From CAYNRA01 sp046293395 (lineage in GTDB: Bacteria; Bacteroidota; Bacteroidia; Cytophagales; Spirosomataceae), in contig JBKBOU010000003.1 of the NCBI GenBank assembly GCA_046293395.1, forward strand, positions 372,001 to 436,000: a stretch of 64,000 bases of DNA, in the 5' to 3' direction. The translations under genes were made by a program, and so were the position numbers. Positions 1 to 10,400 of the stretch are shown piece by piece (the stretch's first letter is position 1; the number at the start of each line of letters is the position of its first letter). The notes under the pieces were generated by a model that saw nothing but the letters and a program-made list of their open reading frames with translations, was not told the DNA's origin and made no database searches.

Positions 1-1
1 G

Positions 2-2266
2 TTACTTACAGGCAGCCATGCCTTTCTTTTCTCACAAAACACGAAGGCAGTTTATCATATCAAACGTACGACAGAACCGATTCGTTTAGACGGATTGATA
101 GACGAAGTTGTTTGGGAATCTGCGCAAATAGCTCAGCAATTTTTCTTGGAAAAGCCGTACGATACTTCGTATGCCACAGCACAAACAGAGGTTCGCGTTC
201 TTTTTGATGAGCAATTTATTTATGTTGCAGCCAAAGCGTATCAACCAAGAAATGCCTATACGGTTTCTTCTTTCAAACGAGATTACCCTGGTGGAACGAG
301 TGATGTTTTCACTGTAAATATTGATACCTTTCGGGATAGGCTGAATGGTTTCCAATTTGGGGTTTCTCCACTCAATGTGCAACGAGAAGGACTTATTTCG
401 AACGGGCAAGATGTAGATAATTCATGGGATAATCGGTGGTTTTCTGAAGTAAAAAATTACCCAGATTATTGGACAGTCGAGATTGCCATTCCTTTCAAAA
501 CCTTGCGATACAAAGTAGCTGAAGGCGAAAACGCGTGGCATATTAATTTTGGGCGCAGTTATATGCAAATCAACGAAGTGTCTAACTGGTCTCCAGTTCC
601 GCGTAATTTTCGTTCCAATAACCTTGGGTTTGCAGGCACATTAATTTGGGATGACACACCGCCTACGCCTTCCAAAAACATTGCTTTTATTCCATATATT
701 TCTTCTGGAATCGTCCAAGATTTTCCACGTACAAAATCAGACTTACAAGAACTTCCAAAAAGTACAGATCGTAATCTAGGTTTCGGTTTTGATGCAAAAG
801 TAGCCGTAACGCCTTCCCTTAATTTGGATGTAACGGTCAATCCGGACTTCTCCCAAGTAGAAGTAGATCAGCAGCAAACCAACCTTTCTCGTTTTGAACT
901 ATTCTTTCCTGAGCGTCGGCAATTTTTCATTGAAAACGCCGATTTATTTGGTAATTTTGGTTTTCCGGATACACGTGCATTTTTCTCTCGCCGAATTGGT
1001 ATTGCTCGAAATCCAAGAACAGGACTGGCACAACAAGTTCCTATCCAAGCAGGTTTACGTTTGAGCGGGAAACTAAATAACGATTGGCGAATTGGTGTTT
1101 TAACGATGCAAACACGCCAAACGACCATTGGGTCAGACCAACTTCCTGCCACCAACTATTCTGTGGTGACGGCACAAAGAAAGCTATTTACCCGTTCAGC
1201 TATCAGTGGTTTTATTGTAAACAAAGAAACCTTTTTAAATGGCATTGACCCTTCTCAACAAATTGGTTTACAGGCATTTAATCGGGTTGCAGGAGTAGAG
1301 TTCAACTTCTTTACACCCGATAATAAGTGGGAAATAGAAAGTTATGCGCACCAATCCATTACGCCAGAACAACGCCCAGACGCAGCAAGTTTTGGACAAT
1401 ACATCGGCTACCATCATCCCAACATTGACTTAAACTTTGCCATCAGTCGCATCGGCGAAAACTACCAAGCAGAAGTCGGTTATGTACCTCGAAACGGGAT
1501 TTACTCAACGTTTAGACCTTCCAAATTGGTTTTAAATCCACGCAAAGCAAGTATCAACAAATACATTAATTCGTACGGAATAGGTACAGACGGCAAAGAC
1601 GTTTTCGACTTATCTGGCAAACGGCTGGACTCCGAAACTGCCTTTTTCCTTTTTTTAACTTCGCCGGATAGAACTGAGTTTTCAACGGGCTATTTTCGGG
1701 GCTTTACGTATTTATTTAATTCATTTGACCCAACAAATGCGACAGATAACCCAGACCCTCGGTTCTATCAAAACGTCATTCCGTTGCCTGTAGGAAGTTA
1801 TCGTTACGAAGCATTTTTCTTAAACCTTGAGACGAGTTCGCGCCGTGACTTTCAAGCAAAGATTGATTGGTTCATCGGCGATTATTTCAATGGCAAAGGA
1901 ACAGGACTAAACAGTAGTTTAGCTTATCGTGTGCAACCGTATGGTACGTTTACGATTGATGCGAATTTTACGGCAATAGATTTACCCAAACCTTACAATA
2001 GCGTGCGGTATTTATTGATTGGGCCACGTGCAGAGCTAACTTTTTCACGATCCGTATTTTTGAGTACCTTTTTTCAGTACAATACACAGACCAATAATAC
2101 GAACATAAATACGCGATTGCAGTGGAGATTCAGGCCGGTGAGTGACTTATTTTTGGTTTACACAGACAATTACTTTGCACAACCGATTGCTCATTTTCAA
2201 GTACCTGCTTGGGCACCCAAGAACAGGGCGCTCATTCTTAAATTCACGTATTGGTTGAATGTGTAG
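2..2266 (+). CDS. DUF5916 domain protein (5' end outside window)
   Basis: The reading frame is open from base 2, with no start codon before a TTG at 95, so the true start lies upstream of the window. The residues before 95 look like the end of a signal peptide followed by the IRLDGLIDEVVW motif that opens the CBM9-like domain of this family. Then come a DUF5916 beta-rich domain (motifs DVFTVNIDTF, FFPERRQFFIEN, GYVPRNGIYSTF) and a C-terminal half of alternating beta strands that suggests an outer-membrane beta-barrel. Members are widespread in Bacteroidota and their biochemical role is unknown; a surface or carbohydrate-related function is inferred only from the CBM9-like N-terminus. It is transcribed alone. 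The following gene is co-oriented and starts 123 bp downstream. Confidence 0.85.
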   Translation, partial: LLTGSHAFLFSQNTKAVYHIKRTTEPIRLDGLIDEVVWESAQIAQQFFLEKPYDTSYATAQTEVRVLFDEQFIYVAAKAYQPRNAYTVSSFKRDYPGGTSDVFTVNIDTFRDRLNGFQFGVSPLNVQREGLISNGQDVDNSWDNRWFSEVKNYPDYWTVEIAIPFKTLRYKVAEGENAWHINFGRSYMQINEVSNWSPVPRNFRSNNLGFAGTLIWDDTPPTPSKNIAFIPYISSGIVQDFPRTKSDLQELPKSTDRNLGFGFDAKVAVTPSLNLDVTVNPDFSQVEVDQQQTNLSRFELFFPERRQFFIENADLFGNFGFPDTRAFFSRRIGIARNPRTGLAQQVPIQAGLRLSGKLNNDWRIGVLTMQTRQTTIGSDQLPATNYSVVTAQRKLFTRSAISGFIVNKETFLNGIDPSQQIGLQAFNRVAGVEFNFFTPDNKWEIESYAHQSITPEQRPDAASFGQYIGYHHPNIDLNFAISRIGENYQAEVGYVPRNGIYSTFRPSKLVLNPRKASINKYINSYGIGTDGKDVFDLSGKRLDSETAFFLFLTSPDRTEFSTGYFRGFTYLFNSFDPTNATDNPDPRFYQNVIPLPVGSYRYEAFFLNLETSSRRDFQAKIDWFIGDYFNGKGTGLNSSLAYRVQPYGTFTIDANFTAIDLPKPYNSVRYLLIGPRAELTFSRSVFLSTFFQYNTQTNNTNINTRLQWRFRPVSDLFLVYTDNYFAQPIAHFQVPAWAPKNRALILKFTYWLNV

Positions 2267-2389
2267 CTTTTAGAAAAAATAAACCTTTCGTTTCCTATTT
2301 CCTAAAAAAGCAGAAATAAGATTATGTTCGATTTGGAGAAAAAAGTATTTTTACTTTTTTTTAATTGTCATAACAATATACTCGCTTTT

Positions 2390-3232
2390 ATGGAAACTGT
2401 TCACTATATCATAGACGGGCAACCTTGCGCCGTTTCTATCGCTGGAGCTCCTCCTTTTCAATTTGGTCGAGACGAAATTCTTTCCTCTGAAACCACAGAT
2501 GTCACCTATCATCAGGATTGGTACTCAGAGGGTTATACAGAAGTACCCTTCTTAAATGAGGCTGAATACGAGTCTCTACACAAAGGATTGACGGCGAGCA
2601 TCGCGGCGATTGTCCAAAAAGAATTGGGGATTTCCACAGAGGGTTTTACCCTAGAAAAATATCACCACTTTGTAACGCGCAACGAAGACCATTTCAAGGT
2701 TGTAGGAAAAACAAGGGATTTATTTGCGGACGACTTTCATTTCCCTGTCTTAGAACTTATTCCAAGATTAGAAAAAATACTTGGATTTAAGTTAAATGAC
2801 ATTGACCCCTATTTGGGACACAAAGTACACATTATCGTTCGTATCAATCGACCTAAATCAACGGATTTTAACCCGCCGCACAAAGACATTTACGAGGGCG
2901 TTGACATAGATAATTATATCCCTCAATTTTTAAACTTTTGGATACCTGTGGCTGGCGTAACAGAAAAATCATCGCTGCCTTTAGCGCCCAGAAGTCACCG
3001 CATCAAAGAGTCTGAAATCCTACGTACGTTTGATGGGGGCGTTGTGGCAAACAACAAATACCGGGTGCGTATGATTCAATCTTGGGCGGGTGACACCAGC
3101 CTCACGCGTTCTGGTGTAAAGTACGGCGAAGTACTTCTATTTTCATCTCATCTTATTCATGGTTTAGCCACCAACGACGAGGAAGATACTACCCGTGTAG
3201 CACTTGAATTTAGACTTTTCAAATGTGATTAA
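2390..3232 (+). CDS. Phytanoyl-CoA dioxygenase-like (2OG-Fe(II)-type fold)
   Basis: Protein of 280 residues with features of Fe(II)/2-oxoglutarate oxygenases. An H-x-D motif lies in PPHKDIYEG, a distal His in SSHLIHGLA, and an Arg in TTRVALEFR, at the spacing of the facial triad and 2OG-binding Arg. Such enzymes hydroxylate small molecules or lipid-linked substrates; the substrate here cannot be told from sequence. I chose the ATG at 2390 because the alternative start at 2324 adds 22 hydrophobic, low-complexity residues. A hairpin terminator shared with the convergent oxidoreductase gene follows immediately. The family call rests on the motifs and the overall beta-helix pattern. Confidence 0.65.
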   Translation: METVHYIIDGQPCAVSIAGAPPFQFGRDEILSSETTDVTYHQDWYSEGYTEVPFLNEAEYESLHKGLTASIAAIVQKELGISTEGFTLEKYHHFVTRNEDHFKVVGKTRDLFADDFHFPVLELIPRLEKILGFKLNDIDPYLGHKVHIIVRINRPKSTDFNPPHKDIYEGVDIDNYIPQFLNFWIPVAGVTEKSSLPLAPRSHRIKESEILRTFDGGVVANNKYRVRMIQSWAGDTSLTRSGVKYGEVLLFSSHLIHGLATNDEEDTTRVALEFRLFKCD

Positions 3233-3240
3233 ACGCAATT

Positions 3241-3274
3241 AAAAACGGGTCATTTTCTCTTATGACCCGTTTTT
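3241..3274. terminator. Bidirectional terminator
   Basis: A 13-bp perfect inverted repeat (AAAAACGGGTCAT at 3241-3253 and its complement at 3262-3274) with an 8-nt loop and A/T runs on both sides. It sits between two convergent genes and can end transcription from either side. Confidence 0.9.
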
Positions 3275-3277
3275 GTT

Positions 3278-4612
3278 TTACAAAATAAAGGGTTTGTCTC
3301 CTGCCATCACTTCTTGGGTTTTCTCGTCAAATGTAATACGCAAGCCTGTTCTATATGCAGCATTAGACATGATTGTCGCGATAGAATGTTGATAGCCCGC
3401 TTCTATTGGCGCATTGGGTTCTCTCCGCGAACGAACGCATTCCATCCAATTTTTGACGTGGGCAAAAGTGAGATTATCTCCTCCTGTATTCGCTCCTGTC
3501 ACGACCTGAATACGCGCTAATTTTTGAGGAACCAACAAATTAGGGCTCATTCCCATTTCTTTCGCCTCCCATTCTACCATGCCTCCATTGGCAGATATTT
3601 CGTTTGTATCCAGATTAATCATCCCAGCATTAGAATAATACAATTCCTTTGTTCCACCTGCACTATTCGAGAACCGAGACGTAAATTGTACTTGAAAACC
3701 ACTCGTTGGGTCATTTGAAGGGCCGTAATCAAAGACGACTGTCAGCGTATCCGCATTCGTTCGTCCATCTTTCCATTGATAAATTCCACCATTAGCGACG
3801 GCACTTCTCGGATGTGTAAGTCCGCTAAACCAGTGAACAGTATCAATTTGGTGGCTCATCCATTGGCCAGGAATCCCGGATGAGTACGGCCAAAAAAGGC
3901 GATATTCCAAGAACTTTCGCGCGTCAAATGCCTCATACGGCCGATTGATTAAAAATCGTTTCCAATCTATCTCTGTTTCACGAACATCTGCAACAAGTGC
4001 AGGCCGCCGCCATCTTCCTGGCTGATTCACATTCCACATCAATTCGACCATCACAAGGGGACCAAATTCCCCTGACTTGATAAATTTCTCTGCGGCAAAG
4101 TAATTCTCGCCGCTCCTTCTTTGTGAACCAATCTGCACAATTTGATTGCTTTCGCGTACAGCCTTCAAAACCGCTCGGTTGTCTGCCATGGTCTCTGCCA
4201 ACGGTTTTTCAGTATAGGCATCGCATCTTGCCTGAACAGCCTCGATGGTATGAATGGCATGTTGAAAATCAGCCGTACTAATGAATACCGCATCTGCCAC
4301 TTGCGAGGCATAAAGTTCTTCATTATTTGCAAATGCTCTCACGTTTGAACCTAATTGGCTATCAATAAATGCTTTACCCTCCTCTCTTCTTCGTTTCCAA
4401 ATATCGGATACAGCAACCATTTCAAAATTAAGTGACTTTGCCAGTGCCTTGAACGGAGGAATATGTGAATATTTGAACCTATCTGAAAACCCCACACATG
4501 CGACGCGTACGCGGTCGTTTGAACCGATAATCTTCGCATAACTTGCCGCCGAAAACTGCGTAGCTACGCCTGCTAAAACTGATTTTTTTATAAATTCTCT
4601 TCGATTACTCAT
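3278..4612 (-). CDS. Gfo/Idh/MocA family oxidoreductase, Tat-type signal
   Basis: Protein of 444 residues. The N-terminus RREFIKKSVLAG resembles the twin-arginine signal common on periplasmic members of this family. A Rossmann NAD(P)-binding domain follows (VRVACVGFSDR, then VAVSDIW), with the characteristic EKPLA motif near residue 135 containing the conserved Lys. The C-terminal half is the alpha/beta substrate domain of the bacterial Gfo/Idh/MocA C-terminal type. These enzymes oxidise or reduce sugar hydroxyls with a bound or exchangeable nicotinamide. It starts 12 bp after the DUF1080 gene stops, so the two are almost certainly co-transcribed. The pairing fits oxidative breakdown of glycosides through 3-keto intermediates, which is inference from the neighbour. 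Confidence 0.85.
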   Translation of the reverse strand: MSNRREFIKKSVLAGVATQFSAASYAKIIGSNDRVRVACVGFSDRFKYSHIPPFKALAKSLNFEMVAVSDIWKRRREEGKAFIDSQLGSNVRAFANNEELYASQVADAVFISTADFQHAIHTIEAVQARCDAYTEKPLAETMADNRAVLKAVRESNQIVQIGSQRRSGENYFAAEKFIKSGEFGPLVMVELMWNVNQPGRWRRPALVADVRETEIDWKRFLINRPYEAFDARKFLEYRLFWPYSSGIPGQWMSHQIDTVHWFSGLTHPRSAVANGGIYQWKDGRTNADTLTVVFDYGPSNDPTSGFQVQFTSRFSNSAGGTKELYYSNAGMINLDTNEISANGGMVEWEAKEMGMSPNLLVPQKLARIQVVTGANTGGDNLTFAHVKNWMECVRSRREPNAPIEAGYQHSIATIMSNAAYRTGLRITFDEKTQEVMAGDKPFIL

Positions 4613-4624
4613 GCCTTTATCGGA

Positions 4625-5983
4625 TTAATTTTTTCTTATTCGACGAATTTTAATGTTTTTAAAAGCGACGGCATCGCCATGGTCTTGGAGTAGAATATGT
4701 CCTTCCATCGCAGTACCAAAACCAGCGAAATCTTTGTATTTTGAGCGAGCCACCAATGCCTGATAAATCGGGCTACCTCTTGTGTATTCAACGACTTTAT
4801 GGCCATTTAACCAATGTTGAACTGTTTCGTCAGGCAAAACCAAGATACGTCCTTGATTCCATTCGCCGATGGGTTTTTGAAACCTTTTTTCCACTTTTAT
4901 GGAAGGAATCAAGTCGTACAAACTTCCCAATGTTCGATTTCCGACAACGCCCATTTTCGCATCTGGGTGACGTTCATCGTCCAAGATTTGGAACTCAAGC
5001 CCAATGCCTGATTTCCCACCTGAATGATACGTTTCATCCACAAAATACTTGATACCAGAATTAGCACCAGGAGTTAATTTAAAATCAAAAACGAGCTCAA
5101 AATAGGCGAATTTTTCACGTGTCACGATGTCATTTCCTGTTTCAGAACCATCGGACGGGTCCACTTGAAGTTCTCCTTCTTGGACAGACCATCTTTTATT
5201 TGGAGCATCCTCACTATAAACTCCTCGCCATTTGGACAGAGAAATGCCATCAAAAAGAAGCTCAAAACCTTGGTTTTTTTCTTGTTCGGATAGATTATTC
5301 TTCTTTAAATTCACAACAGGTGTATCATCTGGAGGTGAAAGTTCCAGATTTTCTGTCTTTATACGAATGTTCCGCCAACGAATACACGTACCTGGTTTTT
5401 GTTCTCCGTAAATGGCATGAACTTGAAGTGCGATAAAGCCCTTGGCCGTCATGTCATCTACGAGATAAGCGATGGGTTGCCCATTGACAAAAGTCCGAAT
5501 AGTTGATCCCAGGGCTTCGATGCGGTAGGTATTCCAATCGTTTACACGAAAAGCAGTTTTGGCGCGTGGATTGTTGGCAGGAATATACAACCAATCGCGT
5601 CGCGCTTCGTCGTAAATACCTCCAGACCAAGCTCTTGCAGATGGGTCAATTTCCATTTGATACCCATGTACGCGCCCATTTTGGTATTCAGGAATAGATA
5701 AACTCCGAAACTGAATGCCGGAATTCATGGAGGGATCTACTTTTAACTCCAGTTCTAAGACAAAATCGTCGTATTCTTTGGTCGTAGCAAGAAAAGAATT
5801 AGGGGTGTTGGCAACAGTTGTACCAACAATTTCGCCATTTTCAACGTGGTATCGGGCTTGTCCGTTGCGTTGTTTCCAACCCGAAAGGTCTTTTCCGTTG
5901 AAGAGCGACGTCCAGCCAGCTGTCTGGCAAACACCCAAAAGTGGAAGACAAAGACATAAAAGTCCTATCCGAATTTTTTTCAT
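4625..5983 (-). CDS. Tandem DUF1080 (3-keto-disaccharide hydrolase-type) protein
   Basis: Secreted protein of 452 residues with an N-terminal signal peptide ending near VCQTAGW. Two concanavalin-like DUF1080 domains are visible. The first begins WTSLFNGKDLSGW (about residue 24), the second FELLFDGISLSKWRG (about residue 240). Each has the recurrent GEIVG/GELQV and NSGI motifs and a WN-x-Y/GRI segment. DUF1080 proteins have been linked to hydrolysis of 3-keto-glycosides. The double-domain form is less common than single-domain copies. It heads a two-gene operon with the downstream Gfo/Idh/MocA oxidoreductase. Substrate specificity is not inferable. Confidence 0.85.
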   Translation of the reverse strand: MKKIRIGLLCLCLPLLGVCQTAGWTSLFNGKDLSGWKQRNGQARYHVENGEIVGTTVANTPNSFLATTKEYDDFVLELELKVDPSMNSGIQFRSLSIPEYQNGRVHGYQMEIDPSARAWSGGIYDEARRDWLYIPANNPRAKTAFRVNDWNTYRIEALGSTIRTFVNGQPIAYLVDDMTAKGFIALQVHAIYGEQKPGTCIRWRNIRIKTENLELSPPDDTPVVNLKKNNLSEQEKNQGFELLFDGISLSKWRGVYSEDAPNKRWSVQEGELQVDPSDGSETGNDIVTREKFAYFELVFDFKLTPGANSGIKYFVDETYHSGGKSGIGLEFQILDDERHPDAKMGVVGNRTLGSLYDLIPSIKVEKRFQKPIGEWNQGRILVLPDETVQHWLNGHKVVEYTRGSPIYQALVARSKYKDFAGFGTAMEGHILLQDHGDAVAFKNIKIRRIRKN

Positions 5984-6238
5984 GTGTCAAGAAGGTAAGG
6001 TTGAATAAATCAGTAAATAGAAGAATACCTAATGTGCTGATTAGCAATTTATAAAAAGAAAAGCAGGGGACAAAATGAAGAACATAAACAGGTAGTTATT
6101 GGTATTGATTAAAGACAAAAAGGGGAATTTTCGCGATAGATACGTAAATGCAAGGAACTGTATCAAAATCTAGAAAAACATATAATTGATTTAAGTAAAA
6201 ACAAGTATCCATTTGGTTTCGTACGAAAAAAAGAAATA

Positions 6239-6952
6239 TCAAATTCCGTATCGAACTATGCAGTATAGCGCTCTAAATCCATCTTTCCAATTGATTTTTT
6301 TTCCTTCTTCGTATGTACGACCGTAATAGGAAATTCCTACTTCATAAATTCGAATCCCGTTTATTTTAGCTATTTTGGCGGTTACTTCGGGCTCAAAACC
6401 AAACCTTTTTTCTTTCAAATCAAGGCTTTGGAGTAGCTTCGTATTGAATAATTTATAGCATGTTTCCATATCGGTCAAGTTTAAATTTGTGAATAGATTG
6501 GAGAGAAAAGTGAGAAATTTATTTCCTACCGTATGCCAGAAAAAAAGGATTCTATGTGGTTTGCCACCGACAAATCGGGAACCGAAAACAACATCAGCGT
6601 GGCCGGCTAGGACAGGATTGAGTAAAATAGAATATTCCTCGGGATCGTATTCCAAATCAGCATCTTGAACGATTACGTATTCTCCCGTTGCTTTTTTGAT
6701 ACCTGAATGCAGTGCGGCTCCTTTGCCTTTATTTACTTCGTGTTTGATATATATTACCTCGATGGAATTATCTGTTATACAGCGAAAAACCTCTATCTCG
6801 GTCTCGTCACTCGAGCAATCATTAACGACAATAATCTCTTTTTGAATACCCCGTGGCAATGGAACACGAGAAACTTTTTCTATTACCTTTCGTATTGTTT
6901 TTTCCTCATTATAGGCGGGAATAATGACAGACAGCGTTTGGAATGTAACCAT
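6239..6952 (-). CDS. GT2 family glycosyltransferase, dolichol/polyprenol-phosphate sugar synthase-like
   Basis: GT-A fold glycosyltransferase of 237 residues. The N-terminus LSVIIPAYNEEKTI, then VNDCSSDETE, then the metal-binding QDADLEYDPEEY at about residue 98, are the classical family 2 motifs. GSRFVGG follows. No transmembrane segment is obvious, as in the DPM1-like subgroup that transfers a sugar from a nucleotide donor to polyprenyl phosphate. It stands alone, about 250 bp from the DUF1080 gene and 490 bp from the next gene. A GT-C membrane enzyme of the kind that uses lipid-linked sugars lies 11 kb away, but a functional link is only a guess. Confidence 0.85.
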   Translation of the reverse strand: MVTFQTLSVIIPAYNEEKTIRKVIEKVSRVPLPRGIQKEIIVVNDCSSDETEIEVFRCITDNSIEVIYIKHEVNKGKGAALHSGIKKATGEYVIVQDADLEYDPEEYSILLNPVLAGHADVVFGSRFVGGKPHRILFFWHTVGNKFLTFLSNLFTNLNLTDMETCYKLFNTKLLQSLDLKEKRFGFEPEVTAKIAKINGIRIYEVGISYYGRTYEEGKKINWKDGFRALYCIVRYGI

Positions 6953-7431
6953 TTGATTGTTTAGATATATGCTTTTGTGTCCTGAGAAAACTAATTCACC
7001 TCGTTTTCAGTTTGAACGACGAAAGCTACTAAAATAGCACCAAACTCTATTTATTTGGCGGCTTTTCTCTTGGTTTACTTCCGGAAAATCAAGAGAAATT
7101 TAACTACGTAGGATTTATTTGTATCTACCGTTTCTCTTTTATCTTTCTGTGTTTTTTACGGATGTTTGAGTACTCCAATGGCAGTTTAACTATTTTGGTC
7201 TGTTTAATACATATTCCCTACGAATTGTAACTTCTGTTCACCCCTACAAATGGAATCGTCTAAAAGATGGATTTGTAGTTTGAAAAATCGTTTCATTATT
7301 GGCAAAATGAAACAACTAATTTGAACGATTCACTCGTGCATTTGTAAAAATTCCATCTATCATTTTAGAGATAATAAAATCACGTAACTGGCTCAAATGG
7401 ATTTACTTTCAAAATACTGCATTTTCATTCC
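6953..7431. other. Gene-free stretch
   Basis: No convincing ORF on either strand. It contains an imperfect hairpin at about 7245-7280 (CTACAAAT with its complement ATTTGTAG) and an 8-bp inverted repeat TTCTCTTG/CAAGAGAA near 7066-7095, neither with a T tail. It probably holds the promoter of the minus-strand GT2 gene. Confidence 0.4.
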
Positions 7432-7479
7432 AAACGAAAAGAGACCTGATACGAATTTGTACCAGGTCTCTTTCGTTTG
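7432..7479 (-). terminator. Terminator of the giant T9SS cargo gene
   Basis: A long near-perfect inverted repeat, AAACGAAAAGAGACCTG against CAGGTCTCTTTCGTTT with one bulged base, lying 12 bp beyond the minus-strand stop codon at 7492. Confidence 0.85.
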
Positions 7480-7491
7480 GAGTTTATTCTA

Positions 7492-10400
7492 CTACTCCTT
7501 CACAATCTTGACGGTTTGTACTTTTCCATCCACTCGGACAGTAACAAGGTACATTCCAGCCGCCAGTTCACTGAGGTCTAGTTTCAGCATTTGGTCACTC
7601 AACCAAGTTTGCTTCACCATTCCGTCCATCTGACGTGTTGAGTTTTGTAAAATCTGAACAACCGGTTTCACACTCGGCACTTGATAGAAACGCAGGGTTA
7701 CATGCGTTGACGTTGGGTTCGGGCCATACATGTATAACTTCGACTCCCCTTCTTCAAGTAGCTGAGCTTCTACCAACTCATCTAACGCATCGTCATTTTC
7801 TTGGGCAGCAACGAACTCCGCTTTTGGATTCCTCGCTTCAGTGCTGTCTGTATCGTCTTCGCCACAGCGAATAACGCCACCTTCCCAGACAACTTGACCC
7901 ATCGCAACAACGGTATTTCCTACGATTGTACCGCTGACTCGCGTGGTATCTGTGCCTCGGTTGCGCTTGAGTTCTGCTTCTTGGAGCGTATGGAAATAGC
8001 CATTGATGCTGTTGTTTTGACCAATCACCAAGTCCTTGCCCACATACATCCGCACTGCTTCATTGCTTCCGTTAATAACCACATCCGACTCCGTTTTGAA
8101 CTGACCTATCACTCCCACCGTCGTCTTTTGGGAGAAGTTCAATGCGCCACCTTTGCGGATGATGATTTTTTCAGCCACCACTTTATCGCTTGTGAGTGTC
8201 AGCGTTGCTCCACGTCGAACACGAATCACCCCGAATTGCCCTTCCGAACTGCTCATCTCTTGGTTTCGCTTGGCACGCATCGTACCCGAAGCACTCGTGG
8301 TCATCTGTTCAAAAGCAAACGGCTGAGGTGCTTGTCGCTCAATCAGACGGTTCGGACGGCTGGTCTCATCCGCTTCTATTTGTGTCGAACGAATGAATAC
8401 CGTTTCTTTGTTGACACGGGTATTCTCCAAACGAACCAGTTTATTCACGCCATACGTACCCACTCCGCCATACGCCAAGCGGTTGTTGACTAATGTCACC
8501 GACTCCGCTGCCAAAATCGAATACGAACACGGACAAACCCCGTTGCCGTCCACAATCTCCACCAGCACGTTGGCTTCCGTCTTGTTTCCGTTCACATCTG
8601 TTACCGTTACGGTCACCTCACGGTTTCCTATCTGACCACAACCAAATGTTGTGCTTGACAGCGTTTGCGTGCCAATGGCGCAGTTATCTGTTGCCGAGGT
8701 GATGACATCCGTTGTTGCTAGTACCGCTCTGCCGTCTTCGCCGATGGTTAACCGTGCGTTTTGGGTTTGTAGAACCGGTGCAATCGTATCAGACACCGTC
8801 ACCACAATCACTTTCTCACTGCTATTGCCATTGACGTCGGTTACTTTATATCCTACCCGAACCACACCCACTTGGCTACAGCTGAAAGAGGTAGTCGCCA
8901 GTACCCGACTCGCAATGCCACAGTTATCTGTTGAGCCAAGCTCAATGGCTTCTACATTCAAACTCGCTGTTCCTTGCGCATTCAAGAACACTTGGATGGA
9001 ATCTCTGGCTTGAATCATCGGTGCCAGGCTATCTCGGACACTGATGGACACTTCGATGCGGCTTGTATTCCCCGCAGCATCTCGTGCTGTCAAGAGTGTT
9101 TTTCTTTCCCCTACTTCATTGCAGCTATACAAAGTATCGCGAAGCGTCAAGGATGTAATCCCACAGTTATCACTTGAACCCGCATCAATCATCGGTACGT
9201 TCAAGCGACCGACGCCCGTTCTATCCAAATACACCGTAGCCGGACGAACACGCAAGACAGGCGACAACGTATCGCGGACAGTGACGCGGAACATGGCAAA
9301 CCCTTGATTTCCTTGTCTATCCACTGCCGTGAAACGAACCATCTCGCTGCTGGTGCTGCAATCGAAATTACTACGAGAGACAGAGACAGAATTAATCCCA
9401 CAGGCTTCCGAGATGCGGGCTGCTACTTTGTCAGCAGCTAAACTCACTTTGCCTGCCGCATCTAGGTACAGCACGGTGTCTTTGACACTCACCACAGGCG
9501 CAATGGTATCCAAGACTGTCATCATCGCCGTAGCTTTGCTGAAGTTCCCTGCTGGGTCAATGAGCTTGACTTCCACGGGTCTTTGTCCGATGAAAGAACA
9601 ATCCAGCAATCCAACATTCACTTCGATTTTCGCGATGCTACAGTTATCACTCGACCCACGCGAGAAGGCGAATACATCCAATTCAGCTGTACCGTTTGCT
9701 TTCAAATACACAACCGTATTGTTGGCTACTGCGCGCGGTGCGCGGTTGTCAAGTACACGTATGACGGCGCGTTGCGATGTCCGGTTTCCAGAGAAATCCA
9801 CCGCTGTAAGAAGGACATCTTGTGTACCCAAATCCGCACAAGTGAAGGCGGTCTTGCTTAGAGTCAGGGATTGAATGCTGCAATTGTCAAAACTTCCCGC
9901 ATTGACCTGCTCGACAGACAGACTAGCACGACCTGCATCGTCTAGGAGTAAATCCACTGAACGGGTAATGACCGTTGGCGGGATTTGGTCGGCGACAGTC
10001 AGAAGTGCAGTACACGTCGAAGAAGCCCCGTTGATGTCGGTGACGCGGAACTCCACGCTGTAACTACCCACAGCGTAAGGGCCCGTGAAGTTGATACTTC
10101 GGGTTAAGGCGTGTCCGTCGGGGTCAGAAGAGCCCCCGTCAAACTCTTGGGCACTGACAAATACTTGGCAGGCAGCGTTGACTTCCCGCACGACTGTCTG
10201 GCAACGTGCCACAGGCGCTTGATTGGCGGTAACGGAAATAGATGCCGAAGATGAAAACACAGGCGGACAGCCCAAACCTTCGACTACAACCCGGTAGAAG
10301 CCTGTAGCTGTTAAATTACTTGCCGTATAGGTCGGTGTTGTAACAGCGATGTCTTCAACCGTCGCAAAACTAGCATCGCTAGAAGATTGCCATTTGACGA

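Noticed and set aside
7240..7285. Hairpin in the gap before the giant gene as a riboswitch
   Set aside because: Short stems with mismatches, no known aptamer features and no downstream gene in the right place.
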